Source of the DNA: JAKACA01 sp963769255
GTDB taxonomy: Bacteria; Actinomycetota; Acidimicrobiia; Acidimicrobiales; Bog-793
Length of the DNA stretch: 64,000 bases
NCBI GenBank assembly: GCA_963769255.1
Contig: CAVYKV010000003.1
Span: forward strand, 496,001 to 560,000
Reading direction: 5' to 3'
Part shown: in pieces, positions 25,829 to 36,931 of the stretch
How the letters are laid out: every line of letters starts with the position of its first letter
Position numbering within the stretch: the stretch's first letter is position 1
Notes under the pieces: generated by a model
Seen by the model: only the letters and a program-made list of their open reading frames with translations
The model's database searches: none
Told to the model about the DNA's origin: nothing
Translations under genes and position numbers: made by a program

Positions 25829-26313
25829 GGGCGTTTCTCGCACTCGGCTCCAACCTCGGTGACCGGCGCGCCCATCTGGCGACGGCCGTGGCGGGGCTCA
25901 GGCGGCTCGACCCTGCTCTCGCCGTCTCGCCCGTGTACGAGACGGCGCCTGTCGGCGGGCCGACGCAGGGGCCGTACCTGAACTGTGTCGTCCGCCTCGA
26001 CACCGAGCTGTCCCCTGCCGAGCTGCTGACGACGGCTCAGCGGCTCGAGCAGGACGCCGGCCGCATTCGCACCGTCAAGGATGGTCCCCGCACCCTCGAC
26101 GTCGACCTCCTCCTCCTCGAAGGCGTCGAGATGGCGACAGCCGAGCTGACGATTCCGCACCCGAGGATGTACGAGCGCGCCTTCGTGCTGGCGCCTCTGG
26201 AGGATCTCGATCCCGCCAAGGTGCCGGCCGGCTGGCGCCGCCACGTGCCGGGGGCGGAACGGTTGGCGGAGGACCTCAAGCGGGTTGGTACCATCGAGGA
26301 GACATCAGGCTGA
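25825..26313 (+). CDS. folK: HPPK, 2-amino-4-hydroxy-6-hydroxymethyldihydropteridine pyrophosphokinase
   Basis: Transfers pyrophosphate from ATP to hydroxymethyldihydropterin, supplying FolP. 162 residues with FLALGSNLGDRRAHL at the start, SPVYETAPVGGPTQGPYLN, and the metal/ATP motif GPRTLDVDLLL followed by IPHPRMYERAFVLAPL. GTG start at 25825 overlaps the folB stop. With folE, folP and folB it completes most of the pterin branch in one operon. Confidence 0.94.
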   Translation: MRAFLALGSNLGDRRAHLATAVAGLRRLDPALAVSPVYETAPVGGPTQGPYLNCVVRLDTELSPAELLTTAQRLEQDAGRIRTVKDGPRTLDVDLLLLEGVEMATAELTIPHPRMYERAFVLAPLEDLDPAKVPAGWRRHVPGAERLAEDLKRVGTIEETSG

Positions 26314-26363
26314 CTACGACCGGCACCCTCACGGGGCTGGATTGAGAGCGAGGCTGAAGCGAC

Positions 26364-27104
26364 ATGACGTCGATCCGCATCATCGGCGATGGACGAGCGG
26401 GGCGCTCGTTCGAGGGTGCCTTGAGGGGTGTCGGCATCGACGTGGCCGGCGTCCTGCTCCACGGCGACGACGTCGGCGCAGCCGCCCAGGGTGTCGACGC
26501 CGTGCTGCTCGCCGTGCCCGACCGGGCGGTCGCCGCCGTCGCCCGGGCCATCGAGCCGGTCGGCTCGACCGTCCTCTTGCACTGCTCGGGCTCGCTCGGC
26601 CTCGACGTGCTCGTCCCCCACGCCCGCACCGGCTCCATCCACCCCCTCGTCACGTTGCCCGATCCCGTCATCGGCGCCCTCCGCCTGCGTGGTCGTCCCT
26701 TCTTCGCCGTCGCCGGCGACCGGCTCGCCACCGACGTCGCCCTTCAGCTGGCGGGCCAGCCGATCGTCGTGGCCGACGAGCTGCGGGCCACCTACCACGC
26801 CGCCGCCTGCATGGCGGCCAATCACCTCGTCGGCCTGCTCGGCCAGGTCGAGCGCGCCGCAGCAGCCGCCGGGCTCCCGCTCGAGGCCTTCCTCCCCCTC
26901 GCTCGCGGCGCCCTCGACGACGTCGCCATGCTCGGTCCGGCCGCCGCCCTCACCGGGCCGGCCTCGCGGGGCGACCGCCAGACCATCGAGCGTCACCGAG
27001 CTGCCCTCGATGACGACGAGCTGCCCGGATACGACGCCGGCGTCGCCCTCGCCGAGCAGCTCGTCGCCCGGCGGGCGGGCGCCGTCGTTCCTTCGTGGAC
27101 CTGA
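26364..27104 (+). CDS. Rossmann-like and DUF2520 domain protein
   Basis: 246 residues. The N-terminal half is a NAD(P)-binding Rossmann fold (MTSIRIIGDGRAGRSFEGAL, then VLLAVPDRAVAAVARAI), and the C-terminal half is the helical DUF2520 domain (TYHAAACMAANHLVGLLGQV). Family members sit next to panC in many Actinobacteria, and the fold resembles ketopantoate reductase, so a pantothenate-related dehydrogenase role is plausible but unproven. ATG start at 26364; it overlaps the panC start by 10 bp. Confidence 0.8.
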   Translation: MTSIRIIGDGRAGRSFEGALRGVGIDVAGVLLHGDDVGAAAQGVDAVLLAVPDRAVAAVARAIEPVGSTVLLHCSGSLGLDVLVPHARTGSIHPLVTLPDPVIGALRLRGRPFFAVAGDRLATDVALQLAGQPIVVADELRATYHAAACMAANHLVGLLGQVERAAAAAGLPLEAFLPLARGALDDVAMLGPAAALTGPASRGDRQTIERHRAALDDDELPGYDAGVALAEQLVARRAGAVVPSWT

Positions 27105-27970
27105 TCGGCGAGCGGACCGCCCTTCGGGAGCGACTGGAGGCGGCCCGCCGGAAGGGCGACCACGTCGGCCTCGTCCCCACGATGGGCTCCCTGCACAACG
27201 GCCACCTGTCCCTCGTCGCCGCTGCCCGTGAGCACTGCGACCTCGTGGCCGTCAGCATCTTCGTCAACCCGACGCAATTCGGGGACCCTTCCGACTTCGC
27301 CGCCTACCCTCGCGACCTCGACTCGGACCTCCGATTGCTCGAGGGCGCCGGCGTCGACGTGGTCTTCTCCCCGTCCGTCTCCGAGATGTACCCGGAGGGT
27401 TCCCTCGACACCGCCGTCGTGCCCGGCACCCTCGCCTCCGTGCTGGAGGGTGTCCAGCGCCCTGGGCACCTGAGCGCCGTGGCGACGATCGTCACGAAGC
27501 TCTTCGCCCTCGCCGGGACCTGTAGCGCCTACTTCGGCGAGAAGGACTTCCAGCAGCTCGCCGTCGTGTGTCGTCTCGCCGTCGACCTCGACCTTCCCGT
27601 CGCGGTCGTAGGCTGCCCGACCGTGCGGGAGCCCGACGGTCTGGCGCTGTCGAGCCGTAACCGTCGGCTCGACGGGGCCGGTCGACGGGCGGCCACGGCC
27701 CTCTATCGGGCGCTCTCCGTCGGCTCCGGCCTCGTGTCGAGCGGCGAGCGGAGCGGTGCCGCCGTCGCCGGGGCCATGGCCGCCGTCCTCGCCTCCGAAC
27801 CCCTCGTGGCGCCGGAATACGCCGCCGTCGCCGACCCGGCCAGCCTGGCGGAGGTGGCGGAGATCACGGGCAAGGTGCGCCTCCTCGTGGCGGCGCGCGT
27901 GGAGCCCGTTCGGCTCATCGACAACCTGGCGGTGGTTCCACCCCCGCCTTCCCCGGAGTCGTCGCCATGA
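27095..27970 (+). CDS. panC: Pantothenate synthetase
   Basis: Condenses pantoate with beta-alanine using ATP. 291 residues; the adenylate-forming HxGH motif is in LVPTMGSLHNGHLSLVAAA, the substrate loop in FVNPTQFGDPSDFAAYPRD, and the KMSKS-like motif in LALSSRNRRL. GTG start at 27095 inside the end of the DUF2520 gene. The stop overlaps nadB as ATGA. panB and panD are not in the window. Confidence 0.93.
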   Translation: MDLIGERTALRERLEAARRKGDHVGLVPTMGSLHNGHLSLVAAAREHCDLVAVSIFVNPTQFGDPSDFAAYPRDLDSDLRLLEGAGVDVVFSPSVSEMYPEGSLDTAVVPGTLASVLEGVQRPGHLSAVATIVTKLFALAGTCSAYFGEKDFQQLAVVCRLAVDLDLPVAVVGCPTVREPDGLALSSRNRRLDGAGRRAATALYRALSVGSGLVSSGERSGAAVAGAMAAVLASEPLVAPEYAAVADPASLAEVAEITGKVRLLVAARVEPVRLIDNLAVVPPPPSPESSP

Positions 27971-29571
27971 GCGAGCGCCTCGACGTCCTCGTCGTCGGGA
28001 GCGGTGTCGCCGGGCTGACGGCGACGGTCCGCCTGGCCGCCCTCGCCCGTGCCCGCGTCGGGGTCCTCACGAAGGGGGAGCTGGCGCAAGCGACGACCCG
28101 TTTCGCCCAGGGCGGCGTGGCGGCCGTGCTGCCCGGTGACGAGGACTCGACGGATCTCCATCTCGCCGACACGCTGCGCGCCGGGGCCGGTCTCTGCGAC
28201 GAGGAGGCCGTCCGGGTGCTCGTCGACGAGGGGCCGGGCCGCGTGCACGAGCTCATCGCCCTCGGCGCTGTCTTCGACCGCGGTCCCGAAGGCCGTCTGT
28301 CCCGCGCCCGCGAAGGCGGCCACTCGATGGCCCGCGTGCTGCACGCCGGCGGTGCCGCCACCGGGGCCGAGGTGGAGCGCGCCCTCGTGGAGGCCGTGGG
28401 GGCGAGCGCCGCCGCCGTTCTCGAGCACTGGCTCGCCCTCGATCTCGTCGTGGAAGGCGGGCGGTGTCGCGGCGTGCTTGCCCGCGACCCCGGCGGCCAC
28501 GTGCGAAGGGTGGAGGCGGCCGAGGTCGTGCTCGCCTGCGGTGGAGTCGGGCAGCTCTTCGCCGTCACCACGAACCCGCCGGAGGCGACAGGGGACGGCA
28601 TCGCCATGGCCATCCGGGCCGGCGTGCCCGTCGCCGACTGCGAGTTCGTGCAGTTCCACCCGACCGCCCTCCACCACCCGGCCATGCCCCGGCCGCTCCT
28701 GTCCGAGGCGCTGCGAGGTCACGGGGCCGTGCTGCGGGGCCGGGGAGGACGACGCTTCGTCGCCGAGCTGGAGCCACGCGACGTCGTGAGCCGGGCGATC
28801 GCCGGCGAGATGGCCGAGAGCGGGATGGACCACGTCTGGCTCGACTGCACCGGGCTCGAGGACTTCGCGCGGCGGTTCCCGACGATCGACGCCTCCTTGC
28901 GGGAGGCGGGCCTCGACGCCGGGAGCGATTGGCTGCCGGTGGCCCCGGCCGCCCACCACGTGAGCGGCGGGGTCCTCACGGACCTCGACGGTGCCACGGC
29001 GCTGCCCGGTCTCTGGGCGGCCGGCGAGACCGCCTGCACCGGCGTCCACGGCGCCAACCGCCTCGCTTCCAACTCCCTCTTGGAGGGGATGGTCTTCGGC
29101 GCCCGCGTCGTCGAGGGCATCGTGGCCGGGGCGTCTGGCGGCTCGGGCGGCGAGCGCTCCGGTGCCCGGTCGCTGCGGGCGGGCGTGCCGCTCCGGCCAC
29201 TGGCGACCTGCCGCTGCCGCCCGGTCGCGCTGTCGCCGGCTTCGCCGGAGTCCCAGGGGGGTAGTCGTGCCGAGCCTCCCGCCTCCTCGCGATCCCGCCT
29301 GCAGGCGGCACTCTCGGCGCATGCGGGCGTCGTGCGCGACGCCCTCTCCCTCAAGTCGGCCGCGCACGAGGTGGCCGACGTCACCACCGCGGCGGCGTCG
29401 TTGCCCCTCACGGTCGAGGCGGCGGAGCTGGCGAACCTCGTCACGGTCGCCGGCGCCCTCGTGGAGGCGGCCTCCGCCCGGGAGGAGAGCCGGGGCGCCC
29501 ACACCCGAGGCGATTTCCCCTCGACCTCACCTGAGCTGCGCGTGCGGCTCGTGCACGGCGGAGTCGCATGA
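27967..29571 (+). CDS. nadB: L-aspartate oxidase
   Basis: FAD enzyme oxidising aspartate to iminoaspartate, the first step of de novo NAD synthesis. 534 residues. FAD-binding VLVVGSGVAGLTATVRLAAL at the start, QGGVAAVLPGDEDSTDLHLA, the active-site region EFVQFHPTALHH, and ETACTGVHGANRLASNSLLE near the end of the catalytic domain. The C-terminal helical domain is preceded by a low-complexity stretch around residues 385-445. ATG start overlaps the panC stop; stop overlaps nadC. nadA is not adjacent. Confidence 0.93.
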   Translation: MSERLDVLVVGSGVAGLTATVRLAALARARVGVLTKGELAQATTRFAQGGVAAVLPGDEDSTDLHLADTLRAGAGLCDEEAVRVLVDEGPGRVHELIALGAVFDRGPEGRLSRAREGGHSMARVLHAGGAATGAEVERALVEAVGASAAAVLEHWLALDLVVEGGRCRGVLARDPGGHVRRVEAAEVVLACGGVGQLFAVTTNPPEATGDGIAMAIRAGVPVADCEFVQFHPTALHHPAMPRPLLSEALRGHGAVLRGRGGRRFVAELEPRDVVSRAIAGEMAESGMDHVWLDCTGLEDFARRFPTIDASLREAGLDAGSDWLPVAPAAHHVSGGVLTDLDGATALPGLWAAGETACTGVHGANRLASNSLLEGMVFGARVVEGIVAGASGGSGGERSGARSLRAGVPLRPLATCRCRPVALSPASPESQGGSRAEPPASSRSRLQAALSAHAGVVRDALSLKSAAHEVADVTTAAASLPLTVEAAELANLVTVAGALVEAASAREESRGAHTRGDFPSTSPELRVRLVHGGVA

Positions 29572-30464
29572 CGGTCGGCCCGAGCCCGCATCCGCCCCCC
29601 GAGGCGGTACGGCGCGCCGTGACGGCTGCCCTCGACGAGGATCTGCTCCCGCTCGGCGACATCACCTCGGCGCTCCTCCCACACGGCGCGGCGGGGCGGG
29701 CCGTGTTCGTGAGCCGCGCCCCTGGCGTCGTAGCGGGCGTGGCGTGCGTGGTCGAGACGTGCCGGCAGGTGGCCCCGCGCCTCGAGGTGACGGTTCTCGT
29801 CGACGACGGCGGCCACGTCACCCCGGGGCAGGCGCTCATCTCGGTGCGAGGCGCCATGGCCTCGATCCTCGCCGCCGAGCGGACCGCCCTCAACTTCCTC
29901 TGCCATCTGTCCGGTGTGGCGACCCTCACGGCGCGTTTCGTGGCGGCGGCGGCGGCTGCCAATCCCGCCACGCGCATCCTCGACACCCGCAAGACGACGC
30001 CGGGGCTACGCGCCCTCGAGAAGGCGGCGGTGCGGGCGGGCGGGGGGGTCAACCACCGGGGCAACCTCTCCGAGGGCGTCCTCGTGAAGGACAACCACCT
30101 CGGCTTCGCCACGATCGCCGAGGCCGTGCGCAGCGCCCGGGCGCTGTGGCCCGGTCGCATGGTGGAGGTGGAGTGCGACCGGATCGAACAGGTGGCCGAG
30201 GCGCTCGAGGCGGGGGCGACGATCGTGCTGTGCGACAACATGACGCCGGCCGAGCTCTCGCGCTGCGTGCAACTCGTGGGGAAAGCGCCCGCCGGCACCG
30301 CCCGCCCTCTCCTGGAGGCGTCCGGCGGGGTGACCCTCGACACGGTCGGTGCCTTCGCCGCCGCCGGAGCGGACCTCATCTCCGTCGGCGCCCTCACGCA
30401 TTCGGCACCCGTGCTCGACATCGGACTCGACCTCGAGGCCGAACGATCAGCCGGTCTCGGCTAA
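29568..30464 (+). CDS. nadC: Nicotinate-nucleotide pyrophosphorylase (carboxylating)
   Basis: Converts quinolinate and PRPP to nicotinate mononucleotide. 298 residues; key segments are EDLLPLGDITSALLP-like start, AERTALNFLCHLSGVATLTA, the active-site ILDTRKTTPGLRALEKAAVR, and VKDNHLGF with VEVECDRIEQVAEALEAG. ATG start overlaps the nadB stop as ATGA. TAA stop, then coaX 10 bp downstream. Confidence 0.95.
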   Translation: MTVGPSPHPPPEAVRRAVTAALDEDLLPLGDITSALLPHGAAGRAVFVSRAPGVVAGVACVVETCRQVAPRLEVTVLVDDGGHVTPGQALISVRGAMASILAAERTALNFLCHLSGVATLTARFVAAAAAANPATRILDTRKTTPGLRALEKAAVRAGGGVNHRGNLSEGVLVKDNHLGFATIAEAVRSARALWPGRMVEVECDRIEQVAEALEAGATIVLCDNMTPAELSRCVQLVGKAPAGTARPLLEASGGVTLDTVGAFAAAGADLISVGALTHSAPVLDIGLDLEAERSAGLG

Positions 30465-30474
30465 GACAGAGAAC

Positions 30475-31326
30475 GTGCTCCTCGCCCTCGACGTCGGCAA
30501 CACCCACACGGTGATCGGCGTGTTCGACGACTCGGAAGAGGCCGAGGCGGCGCCGGCCGGGCGGCGCCAGGCCGGCGAGCTGCCGGACCTGCGCTACCAC
30601 TGGCGCATCGCCACGGTGGCGGACCGCACCGCCGACGAGCACGCTCTCCTCCTCGTGGACTACCTGCGCCTCGTGGGTTTCGACATCAGGGCAGACGAAC
30701 TGCCAAAACACCTCTCGGGCATCGCCATCTCCTCCTCCGTCCCGTCGGCCACCTCGGCTCTCCGGGAGATGGCGCAGCGGTGGTTCCCCATCCCGACGGT
30801 GGTCATCGAGCCGGGCGTCCGCACCGGCATGCCGATCCTCTACGACAACCCCAAGGAGGTGGGGGCCGACCGCATCGCCAACGCCGTCGGCGCCATCGAC
30901 CTCTTCTCCCCCCCGCTCATCGTCGTCGACCTCGGCACGGCCACGACCTTCGACGTCATCTCGGCGAACGGGGAGTACCTCGGGGGGGCCATCACGCCCG
31001 GCATCGAGATCTCGACCGACGCCCTCTTCGGGGCGGCCGCCGCCCTCCGGCGTGTGGAGCTCGTCGAGCCGCGCCACGTGATCGGCAAGTCCACGGTCGA
31101 GTCGATCCAGTCGGGCGTCATCTACGGCTACGCCGGCCTTGTCGACGGCCTCTGCCGGAAGATCAAGGACGAGCTGGGGGAGGCGACCGTCGTGGCCACG
31201 GGAGGTCTCGCCACCGTGATCCGGCCGCTCGCCACCGAGATCGACCACCACGAGCCCTGGCTCACCCTGCACGGGCTACGGCTCGTGTTCCGCCGCAACT
31301 CCGAGCGGCCGGCGGTGCGAGCATGA
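30475..31326 (+). CDS. coaX: Type III pantothenate kinase
   Basis: Phosphorylates pantothenate, first step of CoA synthesis. 283 residues of the ASKHA fold: VLLALDVGNTHTVIGVFDD (phosphate 1), PKEVGADRIANAVGAIDLF, the phosphate 2 loop VVDLGTATTFDVISANGEYL, and GGAITPGIEISTDALF. GTG start at 30475 chosen because it begins directly at the first nucleotide-binding strand. An insertion (EEAEAAPAGRRQAG) follows that strand. The stop overlaps lysS as ATGA. Confidence 0.93.
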   Translation: MLLALDVGNTHTVIGVFDDSEEAEAAPAGRRQAGELPDLRYHWRIATVADRTADEHALLLVDYLRLVGFDIRADELPKHLSGIAISSSVPSATSALREMAQRWFPIPTVVIEPGVRTGMPILYDNPKEVGADRIANAVGAIDLFSPPLIVVDLGTATTFDVISANGEYLGGAITPGIEISTDALFGAAAALRRVELVEPRHVIGKSTVESIQSGVIYGYAGLVDGLCRKIKDELGEATVVATGGLATVIRPLATEIDHHEPWLTLHGLRLVFRRNSERPAVRA

Positions 31327-32801
31327 GCCTGACCGTTCCGTACCGCTTCGACGGCCACACGCCCGTCGGCGAGGTGGTGGCCGCCTACGGCGATCGGCTC
31401 GGCGCCGGGGAGGAGTCGGGCGAGGTCGTCACCGTCGCCGGGCGGGTCATGCTCATGCGGCCCCAGGGCAAGCTCGCCTTCGCCACCTTGCGCGAGTGGA
31501 CGGGCTCCATCCAGCTCATGGCTGTCGAGTCGGAGACGGAGGACTTCGCCGGCTTCACGCGACTCAGCCTCGGCGACTGGATCGGCGTCACCGGCGATGT
31601 CCTCAAGACGCGCCGGGGCGAGCTCTCCGTGAAGGTTCGCTCCTTCGTGCTGCTCGCCGAGGCGCTGAGTGGCTTCGGCGACAAGTGGCGAGGCGTCAGC
31701 GACCCGGATGTCCGTTTCCGCCAGCGGGAGATGGATCTCTGGGCGAACGAGGGCGTCCGCGACCGCTTCCTCATGCGCTCGAAGATCGTGGCGGCGATCC
31801 GTCAATTGTTGGGGGCGAGGGGTTTTGTCGAGGTGGAGACGCCAGTGCTGCTGCCAGAAGCCGGCGGCGCCAACGCCAAGCCGTTCGTCACGCACTTCAA
31901 CTCCATGCACGCCGACTTCTACTTGCGCATCGCCACCGAGCTGTACCTGAAACGCTGCGTGATCGGCGGCTTCGAGCGCGTGTACGAGGTGGGGCGGATC
32001 TTCCGCAACGAGGGCATCGGCCCGAAGTACAACCCCGAATTCACGATGCTCGAGGCGTACCAGGCCTATGCCGACTACCACGACATGGCTGAGCTCGTGG
32101 AGTACATCGTGAGTGGTGCGGCCCGCGTCGCCACGGGCGGGACGGTCCTGACGTTCCAGGGTCGTGAGCTCGACGTGACGCCGCCGTGGCGGAAGGCGAC
32201 GATGACCGAGGTCGTGCAGGAGGCGACCGGTTACGAGCTGAGCCTCGAGACGCCCCTCCCGGAGCTGCTCGCCGCCGCCGCTGCCCTCGGCGTCGAGACC
32301 GTCGCCGGCGACGACGCCGGGCAGGTCCTCACGGCCGTCTACGAGAAGACGACCGAGCCCAACCTCTGGGGTCCCGTGCACGTCATGGACTACCCGCAGT
32401 CGGTCTCACCGCTCACCCGCCGGCACCGCACGAAGCCCGGCTACGTGGAGCGCATCACCCCCATCGCGGCGGGCCGGGAGATCGGCGAGTGCTACAGCGA
32501 GCTGCTCGACCCGGAGGACCAGCGCAGCCGCTTCGCTGCCCAGATCGCCGACCGGGCGCGGGGCTACGACGAGGCCATGGCGATGGACGAGGACTTCATC
32601 CGGGCGCTCGAGCGGGGGATGCCGCCCCTTGGGGGCATCGGCCTCGGCGTCGACCGGCTGGTGATGCTCCTCGCCGACGTCACCCACATCCGCGAGGTCC
32701 TGCTCTTCCCGGCGCTGCGGCCGGGCAGCGGTCGCGAGGGGCCGGACGTCTCGGAGGACGAACCGGCCGTCTCGGAGGACGAGCCAGCGTCTCCCGCCTG
32801 A
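31323..32801 (+). CDS. lysS: Lysyl-tRNA synthetase, class II
   Basis: Charges tRNA-Lys. 492 residues: an N-terminal OB-fold anticodon-binding domain (VTVAGRVMLMRPQGKLAFAT) and a class II catalytic core with motif 2 GRIFRNEGIGPKYNPEFTML and motif 3 GIGLGVDRLVMLLADV. The C-terminal tail has two near-copies of SEDEPAVSEDEP, a short acidic repeat. ATG start at 31323 overlaps coaX. It ends 19 bp from the convergent polyprenyl synthase gene. Confidence 0.95.
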   Translation: MSLTVPYRFDGHTPVGEVVAAYGDRLGAGEESGEVVTVAGRVMLMRPQGKLAFATLREWTGSIQLMAVESETEDFAGFTRLSLGDWIGVTGDVLKTRRGELSVKVRSFVLLAEALSGFGDKWRGVSDPDVRFRQREMDLWANEGVRDRFLMRSKIVAAIRQLLGARGFVEVETPVLLPEAGGANAKPFVTHFNSMHADFYLRIATELYLKRCVIGGFERVYEVGRIFRNEGIGPKYNPEFTMLEAYQAYADYHDMAELVEYIVSGAARVATGGTVLTFQGRELDVTPPWRKATMTEVVQEATGYELSLETPLPELLAAAAALGVETVAGDDAGQVLTAVYEKTTEPNLWGPVHVMDYPQSVSPLTRRHRTKPGYVERITPIAAGREIGECYSELLDPEDQRSRFAAQIADRARGYDEAMAMDEDFIRALERGMPPLGGIGLGVDRLVMLLADVTHIREVLLFPALRPGSGREGPDVSEDEPAVSEDEPASPA

Positions 32802-32820
32802 GCGAGGCGACCGGCGGTCT

Positions 32821-33837
32821 TCAACCGACGAGGGCTTCGAAGCGCTCCCGTGCCTGGGCGGCCGATCTCTCGAGGTCGAGCGCCACGCGGAGGCTCAGCT
32901 CCGAGAGGGCGTTCACGACGGAGTCGCTGGCGAGGCGCTGGGCGGACTCGGCGGCTCGTTGGGCGAAGGAGCGGGCGGTGTCGCTCGCCTCGACGATGCC
33001 GGGCGAGGCGGCGATGAGGGCGCGGGCGGCGTCACGCTCGTGCTCGGTGAGCGGCTTGCCGAGCAGGTTGCGCAGGCGGGGGCCGTGCACGCGGTCGTCG
33101 AGGGCACGCTGCACGGGGAGGGTGTAGATGCCCTCGGAAAGGTCCTGCCCGGGCGTCTTGCCCAGCTCCTCCTCGGTGGCGATGACGTCGAGCACGTCGT
33201 CACGGATCTGGAAGACCATGCCGAAGTACTCGCCGAAGGCGGTCACCTCGTCGATCTGGGCCCGTTCGACACCGGCAGTGATGGCACCGACACGGCAGGC
33301 GGTCGACATGAGGGCGGCCGTCTTGTTGGCGATGGCCCCGAGGTAGTCCTTCTCGTCCCGGTCGATCTGGAAGGCCGAGCGGACCTCGGCGACCTGCCCC
33401 TGGCAGAGGCGGGCGAGCGTGGCGGCGAGGAGGCCGGCCACCTCCGTCCCGAGGCCGGCGGCGATCTCGGCGGAACGCGCCAGGAGGAAATCGCCGGCGA
33501 CGATGGCGACGAGGTTGCCCCAGCGGGCGTTGACGCTGTCGACGCCGCGCCGCCGCGTGGCTTCGTCCATGACGTCGTCGTGGTACAGCGAGGCGAGGTG
33601 GACGAGCTCCACCGTGACGCCTCCGAGCAGGGTCTCCCTGCCCACAGCGGCCGTCGAGAGGCCGGCGGCCGTGAGCGTGAGGGCGGGCCGCAGGCGCTTG
33701 CCGCCGGCCGAGATGAGGTGGCTGGCCACCTCGTTGAGAAACGGGTCCTCACCGAGCACCGACTCCCTCAGACAGGTCTCGAGCCGCGCGACGTCGGCGT
33801 CGTGGACGGGCAGGGAGAAGAGGTCGGACGTGGTCAC
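32821..33837 (-). CDS. Polyprenyl diphosphate synthase
   Basis: Trans-prenyltransferase making the long isoprenoid chain of the menaquinone side chain (or a related lipid). 338 residues; the two Asp-rich metal motifs are YHDDVMDEATRRR and RDDVLDV, and GKRLRPALTLTAAGL is the start-of-core signature. Large residues before the first motif (LASLYHDDVMD) fit a long-chain enzyme, but product length cannot be read reliably. GTG start at 33835-33837. Divergent from clpC across 300 bp. Confidence 0.88.
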   Translation of the reverse strand: MTTSDLFSLPVHDADVARLETCLRESVLGEDPFLNEVASHLISAGGKRLRPALTLTAAGLSTAAVGRETLLGGVTVELVHLASLYHDDVMDEATRRRGVDSVNARWGNLVAIVAGDFLLARSAEIAAGLGTEVAGLLAATLARLCQGQVAEVRSAFQIDRDEKDYLGAIANKTAALMSTACRVGAITAGVERAQIDEVTAFGEYFGMVFQIRDDVLDVIATEEELGKTPGQDLSEGIYTLPVQRALDDRVHGPRLRNLLGKPLTEHERDAARALIAASPGIVEASDTARSFAQRAAESAQRLASDSVVNALSELSLRVALDLERSAAQARERFEALVG

Positions 33838-34137
33838 CAGAGCAGCAGGTTAGGCGACAGCACGGCGATTCCGACACTCGGATTTTGCTTCCCAGCCCTC
33901 GCTGAGGCGCCACGGGGCGATGGGCGGGTTGAGTCTGCTCAAGCTGACTCGGCGAGCTGCCGATCCACTTGTGAGCGGGAACCGTACACCGTTTATGGGA
34001 AGGCTGAGCAAGGAAGAGTTGTTGTAAGCCAGTGAGGATCGTGAGCCGAGGCTCGGAGAAGCCCTTCGGGTGCCTGCGACCGGAGCACACCCTCCCTATA
34101 GACTGAGACGAAGTAACCGTCCATTGAGGAGCGGCAG
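33838..34137. other. 300-bp divergent intergenic region upstream of clpC
   Basis: Holds the promoters of the polyprenyl synthase (leftward) and clpC (rightward). It contains the SigR-like promoter described separately, a TATAGA hexamer at 34097-34102 without a convincing -35 box, and the clpC Shine-Dalgarno GAGGAG around 34126-34133. No open frame looks coding, and no clear ClgR or HspR box was recognised. Confidence 0.6.
33997..34024 (+). promoter_or_regulatory. SigR-type (GGGAA-N18-GTTG) promoter of clpC
   Basis: GGGAAG at 33997-34002 is separated by exactly 18 bp from GTTG at 34021-34024. This fits the actinobacterial SigR/SigH consensus GGGAAT-N18-GTTG. It would start transcription about 105 bp before clpC. 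clp genes are known SigR/SigH targets in Streptomyces and Mycobacterium, and a SigR/RsrA pair lies at 19762-20722. Sequence match is direct; function is inferred. Confidence 0.55.
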
Positions 34138-36633
<2,496 letters not shown>

Positions 36634-36648
36634 GCTTCGTCGGCTGCG

Positions 36649-36674
36649 CCGCCGCCGGCGGGGCGGCGGGTTTT
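36649..36674 (+). terminator. Rho-independent terminator after clpC
   Basis: A GC stem CCGCCGCC (36649-36656) pairs with GGCGGCGG (36662-36669) around a 5-base loop, followed by G and TTTT. It begins 15 bp after the clpC stop. The T-run is short, as is common in high-GC genomes. Confidence 0.6.
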
Positions 36675-36729
36675 CGTCGTTCCTTCGACTGAGTGGCATT
36701 GGGTTCGGAACGCCTGCAGGCTGTCGCCT

Positions 36730-36857
36730 GAATTCGTTCACAAGCCGACACGCCTCGGCCCGGATGGTCCGGCTCACGTGGCGCGTTCGGAACGAATTCG
36801 TTTAGAACCCGACACGCCTTGGCCCGGATGGTCCGGCTCACGTGGCGCGTTGTCGCG
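36730..36857. repeat. Two imperfect 64-bp tandem repeats upstream of radA
   Basis: Copies at 36730-36793 and 36794-36857 share GAATTCGTT at the left and a long nearly identical core starting GACACGCC and ending GGCTCACGTGGCGCGTT. The junction forms the perfect 12-bp palindrome AACGAATTCGTT (36791-36802). GTTCGGAACG words recur before and within them. The repeats fill most of the clpC-radA gap, so a role in radA expression or as a protein-binding array is possible. Confidence 0.8.
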
Positions 36858-36931
36858 TTCGGAGCGTCCTGCGTTACCAATCCCCCGCGACTTCGGCGTC
36901 GTTGACACAACGCATCTCTAGCCTTCTCCCT

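Noticed and set aside
34097..34102. TATAGA as a housekeeping -10 box for clpC
   Set aside because: No recognisable -35 at proper spacing, so only the SigR-like promoter was listed.
36902..36931. TTGACA at 36902-36907 as the radA promoter
   Set aside because: The room before the GTG start leaves no reasonable -10 element or leader; kept only as a weak possibility.
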